Shown: positions 26,601 through 36,397, numbered from the stretch's first letter. The stretch is DNA of 64,000 nucleotides from Oribacterium sp. C9 (GCF_002007235.1 NZ_MUHW01000016.1:33302-97301), one strand, 5' to 3'. Notes: generated from the sequence alone by a model not told the origin. Program-made: numbers and translations.

Positions 26601-26866
26601 TTTTGGATACAATGAGGCTTTTGTGCAGAGGTGAATCTGAACCGATTAAAGAACTATGCACACAGTTCAATGAAGAAACCAATGATGGGAAAGATATGGC
26701 TGATATATCAGAACTGCTTAGTGATGCCATTACATCCATCATTGATACAAAGGAAGAAAGCGATATCGACAGTCTCTTTAAAAAAGGCGGAACATCTGCT
26801 CTTATGTCAGAAGTATCAGGCCTCGAAGATTTTGAGTTGATTTGTTTTATGGCTGTTAGGGAGTAG
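23627..26866 (+). CDS. PLD-like / SNF2-type helicase of a restriction-modification island
   Basis: 1079 aa. Residues about 1-180 look like a phospholipase D-type nuclease-fold domain (SKVSIAAASFSIYAYQELKKEL, FIFTAPTF), and about 245-500 and 680-850 the two RecA lobes of an SF2/SNF2 ATPase: Walker A ADSVGLGKT (about 273), DESH (about 362), SATPVNN (about 402), and ATDCISEGQNLQD and QRFGRVDRIG (about 817). The C-terminus is helical. First gene of a tight series helicase / DUF4391 / HEPN-like / methyltransferase / Res. Such helicases remodel or translocate DNA during restriction; DISARM DrmD is a more distant comparison, but the DISARM partners are absent. Confidence 0.85.
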   Translation: MDSLMGGLKLIDNVNQTLRDDLSNEIKSGSKVSIAAASFSIYAYQELKKELEQCEEFRFIFTAPTFVAEKAQKEKREFYIPRMNREQNLYGTEFEIKLRNEMTQKAIAKECAEWIKRKGVFKSNVTQENMPGFIHTSGKSYAPIMEFSTVDLGCERGNNAYSMIQKMDAPFSQEYLKVFEELWNDNKKLQDVTDVVLENITTAYNENSPEFIYFMTLYHVFSEFLEDISEDVLPNEATGFKQSKIWNLLYDFQKDAVLAIINKLEKYNGCILADSVGLGKTFTALAVVKYYENRNKTVLVLCPKKLAENWNTYKDNYVNNPIASDRLNYDVLFHTDLSRNGGFSNGLDLDRLNWGNYDLVVIDESHNFRNGSGTHSNHVENRYNRLMDRIIRAGVKTKVLMLSATPVNNRFNDLKNQLALAYEGDSDTLNEALDTKKPLEEIFRQAQRAFNEWSKLDAEDRTTDALLRNLDFDFFEVLDSVTIARSRKHIEKYYNTAKIGKFPERLKPISKFPKLTDLNNAINYNEIFEQLTLLTLCIYTPSNYIFPSKMQKYMDLTHNKGQSLTQKGREEGIRKLMSINMLKRLESSVYSFQLTLTRIKDLINGTIDAINRYEKYGTANLDMYELNEDEFDIEDENTDFRVGKKVKIDLADMDYKSWREELKADAYILELLTSMVSDITPEHDFKLQELLQLIENKIENPINVGNKKIIVFSAFSDTAEYLYDNVSEFVKKKYGLDTAVITGAIEGKTTVKGIKPTLNNVLTCFSPVSKNKEVLMPNNPAEIDILIATDCISEGQNLQDCDYLVNYDIHWNPVRIIQRFGRVDRIGSRNQYIQLVNFWPDMDLDEYINLKSRVETRMKISIMTSTGDDNLISPEEKGDLEYRRAQLKRLQEEVVDIEDMSTGISIMDLGLNEFRLDLLEYVKTHHDLEKKPKGLHAVVRASEENPEGIIFVLRNVNNSVNIDNQNRIHPFYMVYISSDGEVVCDYLNPKHLLDTMRLLCRGESEPIKELCTQFNEETNDGKDMADISELLSDAITSIIDTKEESDIDSLFKKGGTSALMSEVSGLEDFELICFMAVRE

Positions 26867-26879
26867 AGGAAGGAGAGCA

Positions 26880-27533
26880 ATGCTTGGATTACCACAATCA
26901 ACAGAATTCAATAAGCGTATACCAAAGCAAAAGTTTTATGAGAACCTTTCTATAAGCTCATCATTAAAGCAATCTTTTGTAGAACAGATAAAAAGTATTC
27001 ACTGGAGAAACAAGATTGCTGCGAGTACAGTAAATATTGCTACAGGTTCTGAAGTAGAAGAGATAGAAGTTTTTGAAATCAAGCTCACCGGTGAGACTAT
27101 TGATGAAGGAATCCTGAAACAGATGGATAAAGAGATACCTTATCATATTTTGTTTCTCTTGGAGTTTGATGAAAAGTATCAGGCATGGATCGGGTATAAA
27201 GAAGAAGCTCAATCCGGTAAAGGTATGTTCAAAGTCAATAATTACTATCACACAGAATGGATTAAGCTAAATGAACTACCCGTGAAGATGGAAGGACTAT
27301 CTATCGATGCTGTCTATGAGAATTTTGTAAGGCAAATTGCTGGAGGAACATTAGAAACATCAAATCAAGAATCTCTCAAAGCGTCTATTGAAAGGAATAA
27401 TAAACGGCAAGAACTACTAAAACAAATAGATAAATTACAGAAACAAGTCAGAAAAGAGAAACAGTTCAATGTTCAAATGCAGCTTAATGCAAAGCTAAAG
27501 ACATTAAAAAAGGAGTTGGATAAGTTTAAATGA
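26880..27533 (+). CDS. DUF4391-family protein
   Basis: 217 aa. The body (LPQSTEFNKRIPKQKFYE, IHWRNKIAASTVNIATG, EIEVFEIKL, PYHILFLLEFDEKYQAWIGYK, YYHTEWI) follows the DUF4391 family, which is usually found between SNF2-type helicases and type III-like methyltransferases. The last 45 residues are a Lys-rich coiled coil. RBS AAGGAGAG lies a few bases upstream; its TGA overlaps the ATG of the next gene (ATGA). It probably is a structural or specificity partner of the helicase; no catalytic motif is obvious. Confidence 0.78.
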   Translation: MLGLPQSTEFNKRIPKQKFYENLSISSSLKQSFVEQIKSIHWRNKIAASTVNIATGSEVEEIEVFEIKLTGETIDEGILKQMDKEIPYHILFLLEFDEKYQAWIGYKEEAQSGKGMFKVNNYYHTEWIKLNELPVKMEGLSIDAVYENFVRQIAGGTLETSNQESLKASIERNNKRQELLKQIDKLQKQVRKEKQFNVQMQLNAKLKTLKKELDKFK

Positions 27534-28771
27534 AACAAGAATATCTTCTTCTCAATATACATGATAAACAAAAAATCTCAAATTATAAGCCAGAAAGAGT
27601 GGGTTCAAAGCTTTTTTCGGTTGAAAACGGAAAATGCTGGTATGCAGAATTTTCTAATAATGAGAATAACTTGAAAACAGCTAAGAGTTTGGCTGAAGTT
27701 GATGAGTATGTGAGGAATAATTTTCAGGTAATAACACTGCAAAATGATAGTTCTAAGTATTTAAATGATAGACTATATCCATTAATGAGTAGCTTTGAAC
27801 GCAAACTAAGAAAAATTCTTTATATGTTCAGTGCAATTAATAAAGATGATGAATCAGCAAAAAATATTGAGAAGCTTGAAGAGAAAGATTTTGGACAAAT
27901 TTTTACCATCCTTTTCATAGATGATGGATTTATGTCAGCAGCCAAAACAATTATAAAAGAGACTAAGCGGGAAACTTTTTCAAAAGAAGAAATTATTCAT
28001 ATTTTGGAGAGTATAGATGAAAAAACAGTTTGGGATAAGCTTCTTGGAAAAAACATTGCGCCAACCTTAAGAAAGGAGTATCAGTTTGTACGTGAAGCTA
28101 GAAATGATATTATGCATTCTCATGATATAAGATGGGAAAAATATCAAAAAGCGGAGAAGCTGATTAGAAAAATAAATAGGGAACTTGATGAGGCGATAGA
28201 TGATGTGCAAATCAAGGAAAATATAACAAAGAGTCAGCATAATTTCAATAAAACTTTGTCCGATGCACTGAGAGTACATGAACAGATTGCACGAGCATAT
28301 GACAAATCAATGGTACAAATTCAAAATGAATTGGCAAACACTTTTAATCATGATTTTATTAGATTAGCACAAATAACTCAACAAATGGAGACTGCATTTC
28401 AATGGAGCAAAGAGATGGAGAAGGCAATAGAACAGTCTCGCAACTTAACAAATTCTATAGGTAAGTCTCAGGAACTTATAAAAGCAACAGAAAACGCTCA
28501 AAAGATAGCGGATTTGTATAGAGAGAATCCAGGTTTAGTGGAAGCAGAAAGACGTATTGAACGAATATCAAATATGGTTGAAGAGAATCCGGCTATTTTG
28601 GCTATACAAAATCAGGCAAGATATATGGCACGATTATCACAGACATGGGATAGAACTATAAACAATGGTATTATTGATAAAAAATCAAATGATAATGACG
28701 GAGGATTAAAAAATGGAGAAAATGAGAATGGAATCGATGGATATGACGGTTCAGAACATCGAGAAGATTGA
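27530..28771 (+). CDS. HEPN-like coiled-coil protein inside the restriction island
   Basis: 413 aa. Residues about 85-220 are helical and contain REARNDIMHSHDI with R191 and H196 in the R-x4-H spacing of HEPN ribonucleases. The preceding FERKLRKILYMF is the usual HEPN first helix, as in Swt1-like and abortive-infection HEPN domains. Residues about 230-390 are long charged coiled coils. It overlaps the DUF4391 gene by 4 bp and the methyltransferase gene by 59 bp, so it belongs to the operon. A toxic RNase arm of the restriction system, triggered when restriction fails, is a plausible but untested role. Confidence 0.68.
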   Translation: MKQEYLLLNIHDKQKISNYKPERVGSKLFSVENGKCWYAEFSNNENNLKTAKSLAEVDEYVRNNFQVITLQNDSSKYLNDRLYPLMSSFERKLRKILYMFSAINKDDESAKNIEKLEEKDFGQIFTILFIDDGFMSAAKTIIKETKRETFSKEEIIHILESIDEKTVWDKLLGKNIAPTLRKEYQFVREARNDIMHSHDIRWEKYQKAEKLIRKINRELDEAIDDVQIKENITKSQHNFNKTLSDALRVHEQIARAYDKSMVQIQNELANTFNHDFIRLAQITQQMETAFQWSKEMEKAIEQSRNLTNSIGKSQELIKATENAQKIADLYRENPGLVEAERRIERISNMVEENPAILAIQNQARYMARLSQTWDRTINNGIIDKKSNDNDGGLKNGENENGIDGYDGSEHRED

Positions 28772-30674
28772 GACATTATTTCCAAATTGTATTACAGAGT
28801 TCAAGGACTCCGAAGGAAATATAAAAAAGGCAATAAATTTTGATATCCTTCGTCAAATGCTTTCTAATGAAATTGTTGAGGGTCCTGAGGCGTATGAGTT
28901 TACATGGGTTGGAAAAAAGTCTGCAATCGTTGAAGCAAATAAGCCGATAAGGAAAACACTACGTCCTTGTAAAGAGGGTAGTGTCAATTGGGATGAAACT
29001 AAAAACTTATATATACAAGGTGATAATTTGGAGGTATTAAAACTTCTTCAGGAAAGTTATCTCGGGATGGTTAATATGATTTATATTGATCCGCCTTATA
29101 ATACCGGAAGTAACCTAATTTATAAAAATAATTTTTTTCAAACAGAGGCAGAATTTCTAGAGGATGAGGGTGTATTTGATGATGATGGAAATAGACTAGT
29201 TGTTAATTCCAGGACAAACGGTAGATTTCATTCAGATTGGTGTACGATGATATATGCAAGACTTCTTTTGGCAAGAAATCTTCTTGCTAGTGATGGAATA
29301 ATTGCGCTCACTATTGATGATAGTGAAATAGAAAATGTTACGGCAATAATGAATGAAGTATTTGGAGAGGAGAATCATTTAGCAACTATAATTATCAAAA
29401 ACAATCCATCAGGAAGATCTACAGTTACTGGTGCATCCATTTCACATGAATATGCATTATTCTATGGAGCAAATACAAATGTGAAGTTGGGAAGACTTCC
29501 AAGAAATGACAAGCAAATAGCTCGTTATAAGGAAAAGGATGAAATAGGACAATTTGAATGGGTTAATTTCAGAAAGCATGGAGGATACAAGGAAGATGCG
29601 CCTTCTATGTACTATCCTATCTATATTAACAAAGAAAATATGACATTCAGAATTCCAAAATTGGAATGGAATGGTGATACAAAGGAATATACTGTATTAG
29701 AAAAACCAACAATAGAAGAAATTGTATCGTACCCTATTGATGAAAACGGCAGACCACGACGTTGGAAATGGAGTTTAGAAAGAGCAATTTCAGATACTTC
29801 GGATATGTGTGTTAGGTTGGATCGTGATAAGAACCCGGCTGTGTACATAAAAGCACGAATGAAAGATGAAGGAATGCTTCCGCTAACAGTATGGGATGAA
29901 AAACAATATTCATCCACTGAGTACGGAACAAATATGCTTACAAATCTTCTTGGAAAGCGTTATTTTGATTATCCAAAATCTATATATGCAGTTATGGATT
30001 GCTTAAGGATAGGTCATTCTGAACCAAATGGAATTTTTTTGGACTTCTTTTCTGGAAGTGCGACCACAGCAGAAGCTGTGATGCGTCTTAATGCAGAGGA
30101 TGGCGGTAATAGACATTTTATTATGGTTCAATTACCAGAAAAAACAGATGAAAATTCAGAAGCATATAAAGATGGTTATAAGACCATTTGTGATATTGGA
30201 AAAGAAAGGATAAGAAGAGCTGGCAAAAAAATCATAGAAGAATCGTCGCTAAATCATAACGAATTAGATATAGGCTTTAGAAACTTTATTATATCAGATA
30301 GCAATATGAATGAAGTGTATTATAGCGCCGACAGATATTCTCAGGGTATGCTTGCAGCTATGGAATCAAACATCAAGTCTGACAGAACAGACCTAGATTT
30401 GCTTTTCGGATGTGTTCTTGAATGGGGATTACCATTGTCATTACCATATTCATCCGAAGAGATATCTGGCGTTAAGGTACATACTTATAATAATGGAGAT
30501 TTAATGGCATGCTTCGATGAAAACGTGCCTGAAGATGTTGTTAAAGAAATTGCTAAGAGAAAGCCGTTAAGAGCTGTGTTTAGAGATAGCAGTTTTTCAA
30601 ATAGTCCAGCAAAGATTAATGTTGGAGAAATATTTAAACTTTTGGCACCTGATACAACTGTCAAGGTTATTTAA
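28713..30674 (+). CDS. Type III-like site-specific DNA methyltransferase (Mod)
   Basis: 653 aa adenine/cytosine-N4 methyltransferase of the beta order: catalytic motif IV DPPYNTGSNLIYKNNF at about 126-132, then later the SAM-binding motif I region LDFFSGSATTAEAVM at about 443-455. The target-recognition region lies between. The start has GGAGG 8 nt upstream and lies inside the end of the preceding gene. It modifies the host DNA at the recognition site and gives the Res subunit its specificity. Res follows 13 bp downstream, a normal Mod-Res order. Confidence 0.9.
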   Translation: MEKMRMESMDMTVQNIEKIETLFPNCITEFKDSEGNIKKAINFDILRQMLSNEIVEGPEAYEFTWVGKKSAIVEANKPIRKTLRPCKEGSVNWDETKNLYIQGDNLEVLKLLQESYLGMVNMIYIDPPYNTGSNLIYKNNFFQTEAEFLEDEGVFDDDGNRLVVNSRTNGRFHSDWCTMIYARLLLARNLLASDGIIALTIDDSEIENVTAIMNEVFGEENHLATIIIKNNPSGRSTVTGASISHEYALFYGANTNVKLGRLPRNDKQIARYKEKDEIGQFEWVNFRKHGGYKEDAPSMYYPIYINKENMTFRIPKLEWNGDTKEYTVLEKPTIEEIVSYPIDENGRPRRWKWSLERAISDTSDMCVRLDRDKNPAVYIKARMKDEGMLPLTVWDEKQYSSTEYGTNMLTNLLGKRYFDYPKSIYAVMDCLRIGHSEPNGIFLDFFSGSATTAEAVMRLNAEDGGNRHFIMVQLPEKTDENSEAYKDGYKTICDIGKERIRRAGKKIIEESSLNHNELDIGFRNFIISDSNMNEVYYSADRYSQGMLAAMESNIKSDRTDLDLLFGCVLEWGLPLSLPYSSEEISGVKVHTYNNGDLMACFDENVPEDVVKEIAKRKPLRAVFRDSSFSNSPAKINVGEIFKLLAPDTTVKVI

Positions 30675-30687
30675 GGAGTAATCCGAG

Positions 30688-33600
30688 ATGAAGATACAAT
30701 ATAAACAACAAAAATTTCAGAGAGATGCAGCTCAAGCGGTTGTAGATGTATTTGCTGGACAGCCTTATGGTACTCCGACATATATGATGGACAGAGGATT
30801 TGAAGGCAAGATGACAGGCTCTAGTCAGACCTTTACACAGGCTTCTCTCATGGAAGATGCAGATTTTACAGGATGGAATAACATGAAGGTTATTCCGGAA
30901 CTTAATGATGGGGTGATTCTTGAACAGATACAGAAGATTCAGCGATCCAATCAGATAAAGCAGTCAGACAAACTGGAAGGCAAGTATAATCTCACAATAG
31001 AAATGGAGACTGGTGTAGGTAAGACATATACATACATCAAGACCATGTATGAGCTTAATAAGCATTACGGTTGGAGCAAATTCATCGTAGTTGTTCCTAG
31101 TATTGCCATCCGTGAAGGTGTATATAAGTCGTTCCAGATGACACAGGACCATTTCGCAGAGGAATATGGAAAGAAGATCAGATTCTTTATCTATGACTCA
31201 TCACAGCTTACAGATATAGATAGGTTTGCATCGGACAGCTCTATCAATGTAATGATCATCAATTCCCAAGCATTTAATGCAAAGGGAAAGGATGCCCGTC
31301 GTATTTATATGAAGCTCGATGAGTTTAGAAGTCGTAGACCTATAGATATCATAGCCAAGACAAATCCTATCGTAATCATAGATGAGCCTCAGTCTGTAGA
31401 AGGAAAGCAGACAAAGAAGAATCTCGAAGAGTTTAATCCATTAATGACTCTTCGTTATTCCGCTACCCATAAGGCAGACAGCATCTACAACATGATTTAT
31501 CGTTTGGACGCTATGGAAGCTTATAATAAGAAGCTTGTTAAGAAGATTGCTGTTAAGGGTATCAGTGAATCCGGAAGTACGGCCACAACAGGGTATGTTT
31601 ACTTATTGAGTATTAATCTTTCTGATAAGAATCCTACTGCAACAATCCAGTTTGATGTAAAGGGTGCTACGGGTATAAGGAAGGTCACAAAGACTGTTGG
31701 TGAAGGTTTCAATATATATCCTCATTCAGGAGAACTGGCCGAATATGCGGACAGATACGTTGTTCAGCATATAGATGGAAGAGATGATTCTGTAACCTTC
31801 TTGAACGGAACAAAAATATTTGTCGGAGATGTTATCGGAAAATACGATGAAGATCAGCTCCGGAGAATACAGATTAGAGAGACCATTATTTCTCATATTG
31901 AGAGAGAACGGCAGCTGTTCTCAAAGGGGATCAAGGTTCTTTCCTTGTTCTTTATAGATGAAGTAAAGAATTACCGTGAGTATGACGAAGCTGGAAATCA
32001 GATAAATGGTAAATACGCTGTTATGTTTGAAGAGGAATATAAGGATGTCCTCAAGAACATGCAGTTGGAGATTGGCGATGATGAATACTTAAAGTATCTT
32101 GACTCTATAGCTCCTGAGAATACTCATGCCGGATACTTTTCAATCGATAAGAAAGGCCATATGACAGATTCAAAGCTGTCTGATAAGAAAGAAAAGACAT
32201 CAGATGATATTGATGCATATGACCTTATCATGAAGAATAAGGAACTTCTGTTAGAAAGAGACCCTAAGAAATCTCCTGTAAGATTTATCTTTTCACACTC
32301 AGCTCTTCGAGAAGGATGGGATAATCCTAACGTATTCCAGATCTGTACTTTGAAGCAGAGTGGAAGTGATGTACGTAAGCGTCAGGAAGTAGGTCGTGGT
32401 CTTCGTCTTTGTGTTAATCAGGACGGAGAAAGAATGGATGCCAATGTCCTTGGCGAAAATGTTCACAGTGTTAACGTGCTTACTGTCATTGCGAGTGAAA
32501 GCTATGACCAGTTTGCAAAGGGACTGCAGACTGAAATCGCCGAAGCTGTTGCTGACAGACCTAGAAAGGTTGAAAAGAGCCTGTTTGTTGGAAAAACAAT
32601 TAAGGACAGCAATGGTGTCGAGTTTATCATTGATGATGCAATGGGGGATGATATACAGTACAACCTTATTGTCGAAAAGTACATCGACAGTAAAGGCCAG
32701 CTGACAGAGAAGTTCTATGAGGATGAGAAGACTCACAATATGAAATTCTCAGAGACCGTTGAACCATATGCTCAGGATATTATTGATATTCTCAAGTCAG
32801 TTTACGATGCGAAGGCTATGATGCCGGAAGATGCCCGTAAGAATAATGTTGAGCTTCATGTAGACAAGAATAAGATGGCAATGCCGGAGTTCAAGGAACT
32901 TTGGGATAAAATAAATTCCAAGTCTGTGTATGTTGTAGACTTTGATTCTGATGAGCTTGTGCGAAAAGCAATAGCTGAGCTGGATTCTAAACTTCGTGTA
33001 TCCAAGATCAGGATCACCGTTCAGACCGGAAGCATGGAGAAGATAGATTCCAAGGAACAGATTTCCAGCGGTGATGCAATGAAGCTTGAAAAGACCAAAG
33101 AGTATAATTCATCTGAATCCATAAGCAGCTCTGTTACTTATGACCTGGTAGGAAAACTTGTTGAAGCTACCGGACTTACCAGAAAAGATATTGTCCGTAT
33201 TCTGACGGGAATACAACCGGCGGTATTCGAGCAGTTCAAATACAATCCTGAGGAGTTCATTATCAAGGCAGGAAACCTTATAAATGAACAGAAGGCGACA
33301 GCAATCATACAGCACATCACATACAACATGATCGATGAAAAATATGATACTGATATTTTCACTGAGCCTACAATCAAGGGTAAGCTCGGCACAAATGCCA
33401 TGAAAGCAAAACGTCACTTGTATGATCATATTGTTTATGATTCTATAAATGAAAAGGAATTTGCTGAAAAACTTGATACCTGTGAGGATGTAGCTGTATA
33501 TGTGAAGCTTCCAAATGGCTTCTATATCAATACTCCGGTAGGACATTATAACCCTGACTGGGCTATTTCATTCAAAAAAGGCACTGTGAAGCATATTTAC

Positions 33601-33762
33601 TTTATTGCTGAAACAAAGGGATCTATGGATACCATGCAGCTTAAAGAAATGGAAAACTCCAAGATTCACTGTGCAAGAGAGCATTTCAAGGCTATCAGCA
33701 GTGATTCGGTAAAGTACGATGTTGTTCATACCTATGAGGACCTTATGAATTTGCTTAAATAA
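30688..33762 (+). CDS. Type III-like restriction endonuclease subunit (Res)
   Basis: 1024 aa. SF2 helicase motifs: Walker A ETGVGKT (about 107), DEPQ (about 232), SATH, HSALREGWDNPNVFQ (about 540) and KRQEVGRGLRL. The C-terminal nuclease has PD at about 956 and ETKG at about 974 (NPDWAIS...IYFIAETKGS), a PD-(D/E)xK site. It translocates on or switches along DNA from unmethylated sites and cleaves. All motifs are intact, so the system is probably active. AAGGAG upstream. Confidence 0.92.
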   Translation: MKIQYKQQKFQRDAAQAVVDVFAGQPYGTPTYMMDRGFEGKMTGSSQTFTQASLMEDADFTGWNNMKVIPELNDGVILEQIQKIQRSNQIKQSDKLEGKYNLTIEMETGVGKTYTYIKTMYELNKHYGWSKFIVVVPSIAIREGVYKSFQMTQDHFAEEYGKKIRFFIYDSSQLTDIDRFASDSSINVMIINSQAFNAKGKDARRIYMKLDEFRSRRPIDIIAKTNPIVIIDEPQSVEGKQTKKNLEEFNPLMTLRYSATHKADSIYNMIYRLDAMEAYNKKLVKKIAVKGISESGSTATTGYVYLLSINLSDKNPTATIQFDVKGATGIRKVTKTVGEGFNIYPHSGELAEYADRYVVQHIDGRDDSVTFLNGTKIFVGDVIGKYDEDQLRRIQIRETIISHIERERQLFSKGIKVLSLFFIDEVKNYREYDEAGNQINGKYAVMFEEEYKDVLKNMQLEIGDDEYLKYLDSIAPENTHAGYFSIDKKGHMTDSKLSDKKEKTSDDIDAYDLIMKNKELLLERDPKKSPVRFIFSHSALREGWDNPNVFQICTLKQSGSDVRKRQEVGRGLRLCVNQDGERMDANVLGENVHSVNVLTVIASESYDQFAKGLQTEIAEAVADRPRKVEKSLFVGKTIKDSNGVEFIIDDAMGDDIQYNLIVEKYIDSKGQLTEKFYEDEKTHNMKFSETVEPYAQDIIDILKSVYDAKAMMPEDARKNNVELHVDKNKMAMPEFKELWDKINSKSVYVVDFDSDELVRKAIAELDSKLRVSKIRITVQTGSMEKIDSKEQISSGDAMKLEKTKEYNSSESISSSVTYDLVGKLVEATGLTRKDIVRILTGIQPAVFEQFKYNPEEFIIKAGNLINEQKATAIIQHITYNMIDEKYDTDIFTEPTIKGKLGTNAMKAKRHLYDHIVYDSINEKEFAEKLDTCEDVAVYVKLPNGFYINTPVGHYNPDWAISFKKGTVKHIYFIAETKGSMDTMQLKEMENSKIHCAREHFKAISSDSVKYDVVHTYEDLMNLLK

Positions 33763-33775
33763 AGGGAGGCACATT

Positions 33776-33988
33776 ATGGCTGATTTTCAGTATGAAATAG
33801 TTGAGGAAATTGGCGTTCTTTCGGAGAACGCCAAAGGCTGGAGAAAAGAACTGAATAAGATTTCATGGAATGGTGCAGCACCAAAGTACGATATTCGCGA
33901 ATGGGCGCCTGAACATGAAAAGATGGGCAAAGGAGTGACTCTTAACGAGGAAGAGTTTGCTGCTCTTAAAGTTTTGATGAACAGATAA
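33776..33988 (+). CDS. YdbC/PC4-type ssDNA-binding protein
   Basis: 70 aa. FQYEIVEEIGVLSENAKGWRKELNKISWNGAAPKYDIREWAPEHEKMGKGVTLNEEEFAALK matches the YdbC family, a PC4-like fold that binds single-stranded DNA as a dimer. GGGAGG precedes it. It sits 13 bp after Res and 18 bp before the McrB gene, so it is co-transcribed; a role in handling unwound DNA during restriction is inferred. Confidence 0.83.
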   Translation: MADFQYEIVEEIGVLSENAKGWRKELNKISWNGAAPKYDIREWAPEHEKMGKGVTLNEEEFAALKVLMNR

Positions 33989-34006
33989 TAGAGAGGCGGT
34001 GCAAGA

Positions 34007-36397
34007 ATGATTAATCATGAGAAATTAAAGGACAGTCTTGTAAAGTATAAGGCATCATTTGAAAAAAGATGGCCGGATGAACGTTACAAGTGGAGAGCTG
34101 TCAAATGGTTCCAGGAGCACTGGGACATCAATGCTGATAATTTCTATGAGATGTTTACTGTGGCAACAGATAAAACATTTAATCTTCTTGTGTCCATGAA
34201 TAACTTTCCTCGTGGAATGATTCAGGTATATGCGGAACAGGACAAGGAAGCTGTTCGTGAGATGTTCATTGACTTATATGATGAATCTAAACCAGTAACA
34301 GACCGTATAGCAAGGTTTCAGGTTAGTGCGCAAGCCCTGTGTGACAGACTGTCTCCAGGCAAGCAGCACTATCAGAGACCTATGGCAATCACGGTCTACT
34401 TGTGGTTAAAATATCCCTCCAAATATGATGTGTTCAAATACTCTGTATGTAAGAGTACTTGTCAGTACCTTGAAAATACATTCATTCCAAAGAAGGGTAA
34501 TATACCTGCAAATATAAAAGGGAATAAGGAACTTATAGATGAGATCCTTACCGAGGTAGAGAAGGATGAAGAACTTCTCACAATGTACAAGGCTAAGCTT
34601 GATGATAAGTGTTACTATGACCAGAATTACCGTACATTAGCATTCGACATATCCTTTTACATTGCAAATTATCTGAATGTCTCAGAAGAGAAAAAAGAAG
34701 AATGGTTGGCAGGGGACTATAATCCTGGAATCAGTAAAGAACAGTGGGTTAAGTTGCTTAATGATGACGAAGTATTTACAGATCAGGCATTAGAAATTGT
34801 GACCCGTATGAGGGATTACGGCGGTCAGGCTACGTGTTCACAACTCTCCACAAAATACGGTGAGACTGCGAATTTCTATAATTTGGGTTCAACTGCTCTG
34901 GCAAAACGTATTGCAAAGAAGACCGGTTGTGAGCTTAGAGTAGATGAAGAAGGAGTTACTCGTTACTGGTCATTGCTCTATATTGGAAGATATACAGACA
35001 AGGACGAAGAAGGAGCTTTCCTATGGAAGCTTAGAGACGAGCTCGCAGCCGCACTAGAAGAAGTTGATTTATCAGAAGTTGCGTTATATGCCGAGGCGGT
35101 AGATGAAAAGCAGTATTGGTGGCTGAATGCAAATCCGAAGATCTGGAGTTTTGCAGATATCAGTATTGGGGAAGTACAGAGCTATACACTATACAACGAT
35201 AACGGAAATAAGCGCAGGATATTTCAGAATTTTCTCGATGCAAAACCTGGGGATCTTGTGATCGGCTATGAGTCTAATCCGGTAAAACAGGTTGTAGCCC
35301 TTGCAAGAATTAGTCAGGAAAACGATGGAAAGAATCTGTATTTTGAGAAGGTTGAAGGCCTAAGTGTACCCATTGACTATGCAGCTCTCAAGGATATTGC
35401 CGAGCTTGAAAGGATGGAATATTTCCAGAATCCTCAGGGAAGTCTTTTTAAGCTGACCAAGGGTGAGTATGACCTCATCATGGATATGATTCGTGAGGAG
35501 AATCCATTACCTGAGAACACAGAGCAGCTTGAGACTTACACAAGAGAAGATTTCCTGTCAGAAGTATATATGACAGGTGATAGCTACGATGCTCTAAAGA
35601 ATATTCTTATGAAGAAACAGAATATCATCCTTCAGGGCGCACCCGGAGTCGGAAAAACTTTTGCGGCGAAAAGACTGGCATATTCTGTCATGGGAGTTAA
35701 GGATGAGAACAGGATAGAGTTTATTCAGTTCCATCAGAACTACTCTTATGAAGATTTCATTATGGGCTATAAACCTGTTGGAGAAGGTTTCGAGTTACAG
35801 TATGGAATCTTTTATAAGTTCTGCATGAAGGCGGCAAATAACCCGGAAGTGCCATATTTCTTCATCATTGATGAGATTAACAGAGGGAATATGAGTAAGA
35901 TCTTCGGTGAGCTTTTGATGCTGATAGAGAAGGATTACAGAGGCACAAAGGCCACCATGGCTTACAATGGACTTCCTTTTGCTGTTCCTAAGAACCTTTA
36001 TATAATTGGCATGATGAATACAGCGGATAGAAGCCTGGCGATGATTGACTATGCACTTAGAAGAAGATTCAGTTTCTTCCCAATGGAGCCGGGATTTGAG
36101 TCGGATGGATTCAGAAAATATCTTTCTGAGATTAATGATGATACGCTTTATGCGCTTATAGATGTGGTGTCAGCATTGAATAAGGCGATAAAAGAAGATC
36201 CTTCACTTGGCTCTGGATTCAGTATTGGCCATAGTTATTTCTGCGGTAAGAAGCCCGGTAATGAAGAGGATTTGGCAGGATGGATGACATCCATTGTTGA
36301 TTATGACATTATTCCAATGTTGGAAGAGTACTGGTTTGATGAGCCTGATAAGATAAGGCTTTGGAGGAATCGACTGAACGGGGTATTTAATAGCTGA
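34007..36397 (+). CDS. mcrB: McrB-like GTPase with EVE-type reader domain
   Basis: 796 aa. Residues 1-350 are an unassigned helical region; about 369-490 look like an EVE domain (YWWLNANPKIWSFADISIGEVQSYT, FLDAKPGDLVIGYE, VALARISQENDGK), a fold that reads modified bases; about 520-790 are the McrB AAA+ motor with GAPGVGKT (about 544), IIDEINRGNMSKIFGELL (about 620) and the McrB signature MNTADRSLA (about 669), plus RRRF sensor residues. The EVE reader implies recognition of modified (methylated or glucosylated) cytosine in phage DNA. Its TGA overlaps the next ATG by one base. Confidence 0.92.
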   Translation: MINHEKLKDSLVKYKASFEKRWPDERYKWRAVKWFQEHWDINADNFYEMFTVATDKTFNLLVSMNNFPRGMIQVYAEQDKEAVREMFIDLYDESKPVTDRIARFQVSAQALCDRLSPGKQHYQRPMAITVYLWLKYPSKYDVFKYSVCKSTCQYLENTFIPKKGNIPANIKGNKELIDEILTEVEKDEELLTMYKAKLDDKCYYDQNYRTLAFDISFYIANYLNVSEEKKEEWLAGDYNPGISKEQWVKLLNDDEVFTDQALEIVTRMRDYGGQATCSQLSTKYGETANFYNLGSTALAKRIAKKTGCELRVDEEGVTRYWSLLYIGRYTDKDEEGAFLWKLRDELAAALEEVDLSEVALYAEAVDEKQYWWLNANPKIWSFADISIGEVQSYTLYNDNGNKRRIFQNFLDAKPGDLVIGYESNPVKQVVALARISQENDGKNLYFEKVEGLSVPIDYAALKDIAELERMEYFQNPQGSLFKLTKGEYDLIMDMIREENPLPENTEQLETYTREDFLSEVYMTGDSYDALKNILMKKQNIILQGAPGVGKTFAAKRLAYSVMGVKDENRIEFIQFHQNYSYEDFIMGYKPVGEGFELQYGIFYKFCMKAANNPEVPYFFIIDEINRGNMSKIFGELLMLIEKDYRGTKATMAYNGLPFAVPKNLYIIGMMNTADRSLAMIDYALRRRFSFFPMEPGFESDGFRKYLSEINDDTLYALIDVVSALNKAIKEDPSLGSGFSIGHSYFCGKKPGNEEDLAGWMTSIVDYDIIPMLEEYWFDEPDKIRLWRNRLNGVFNS

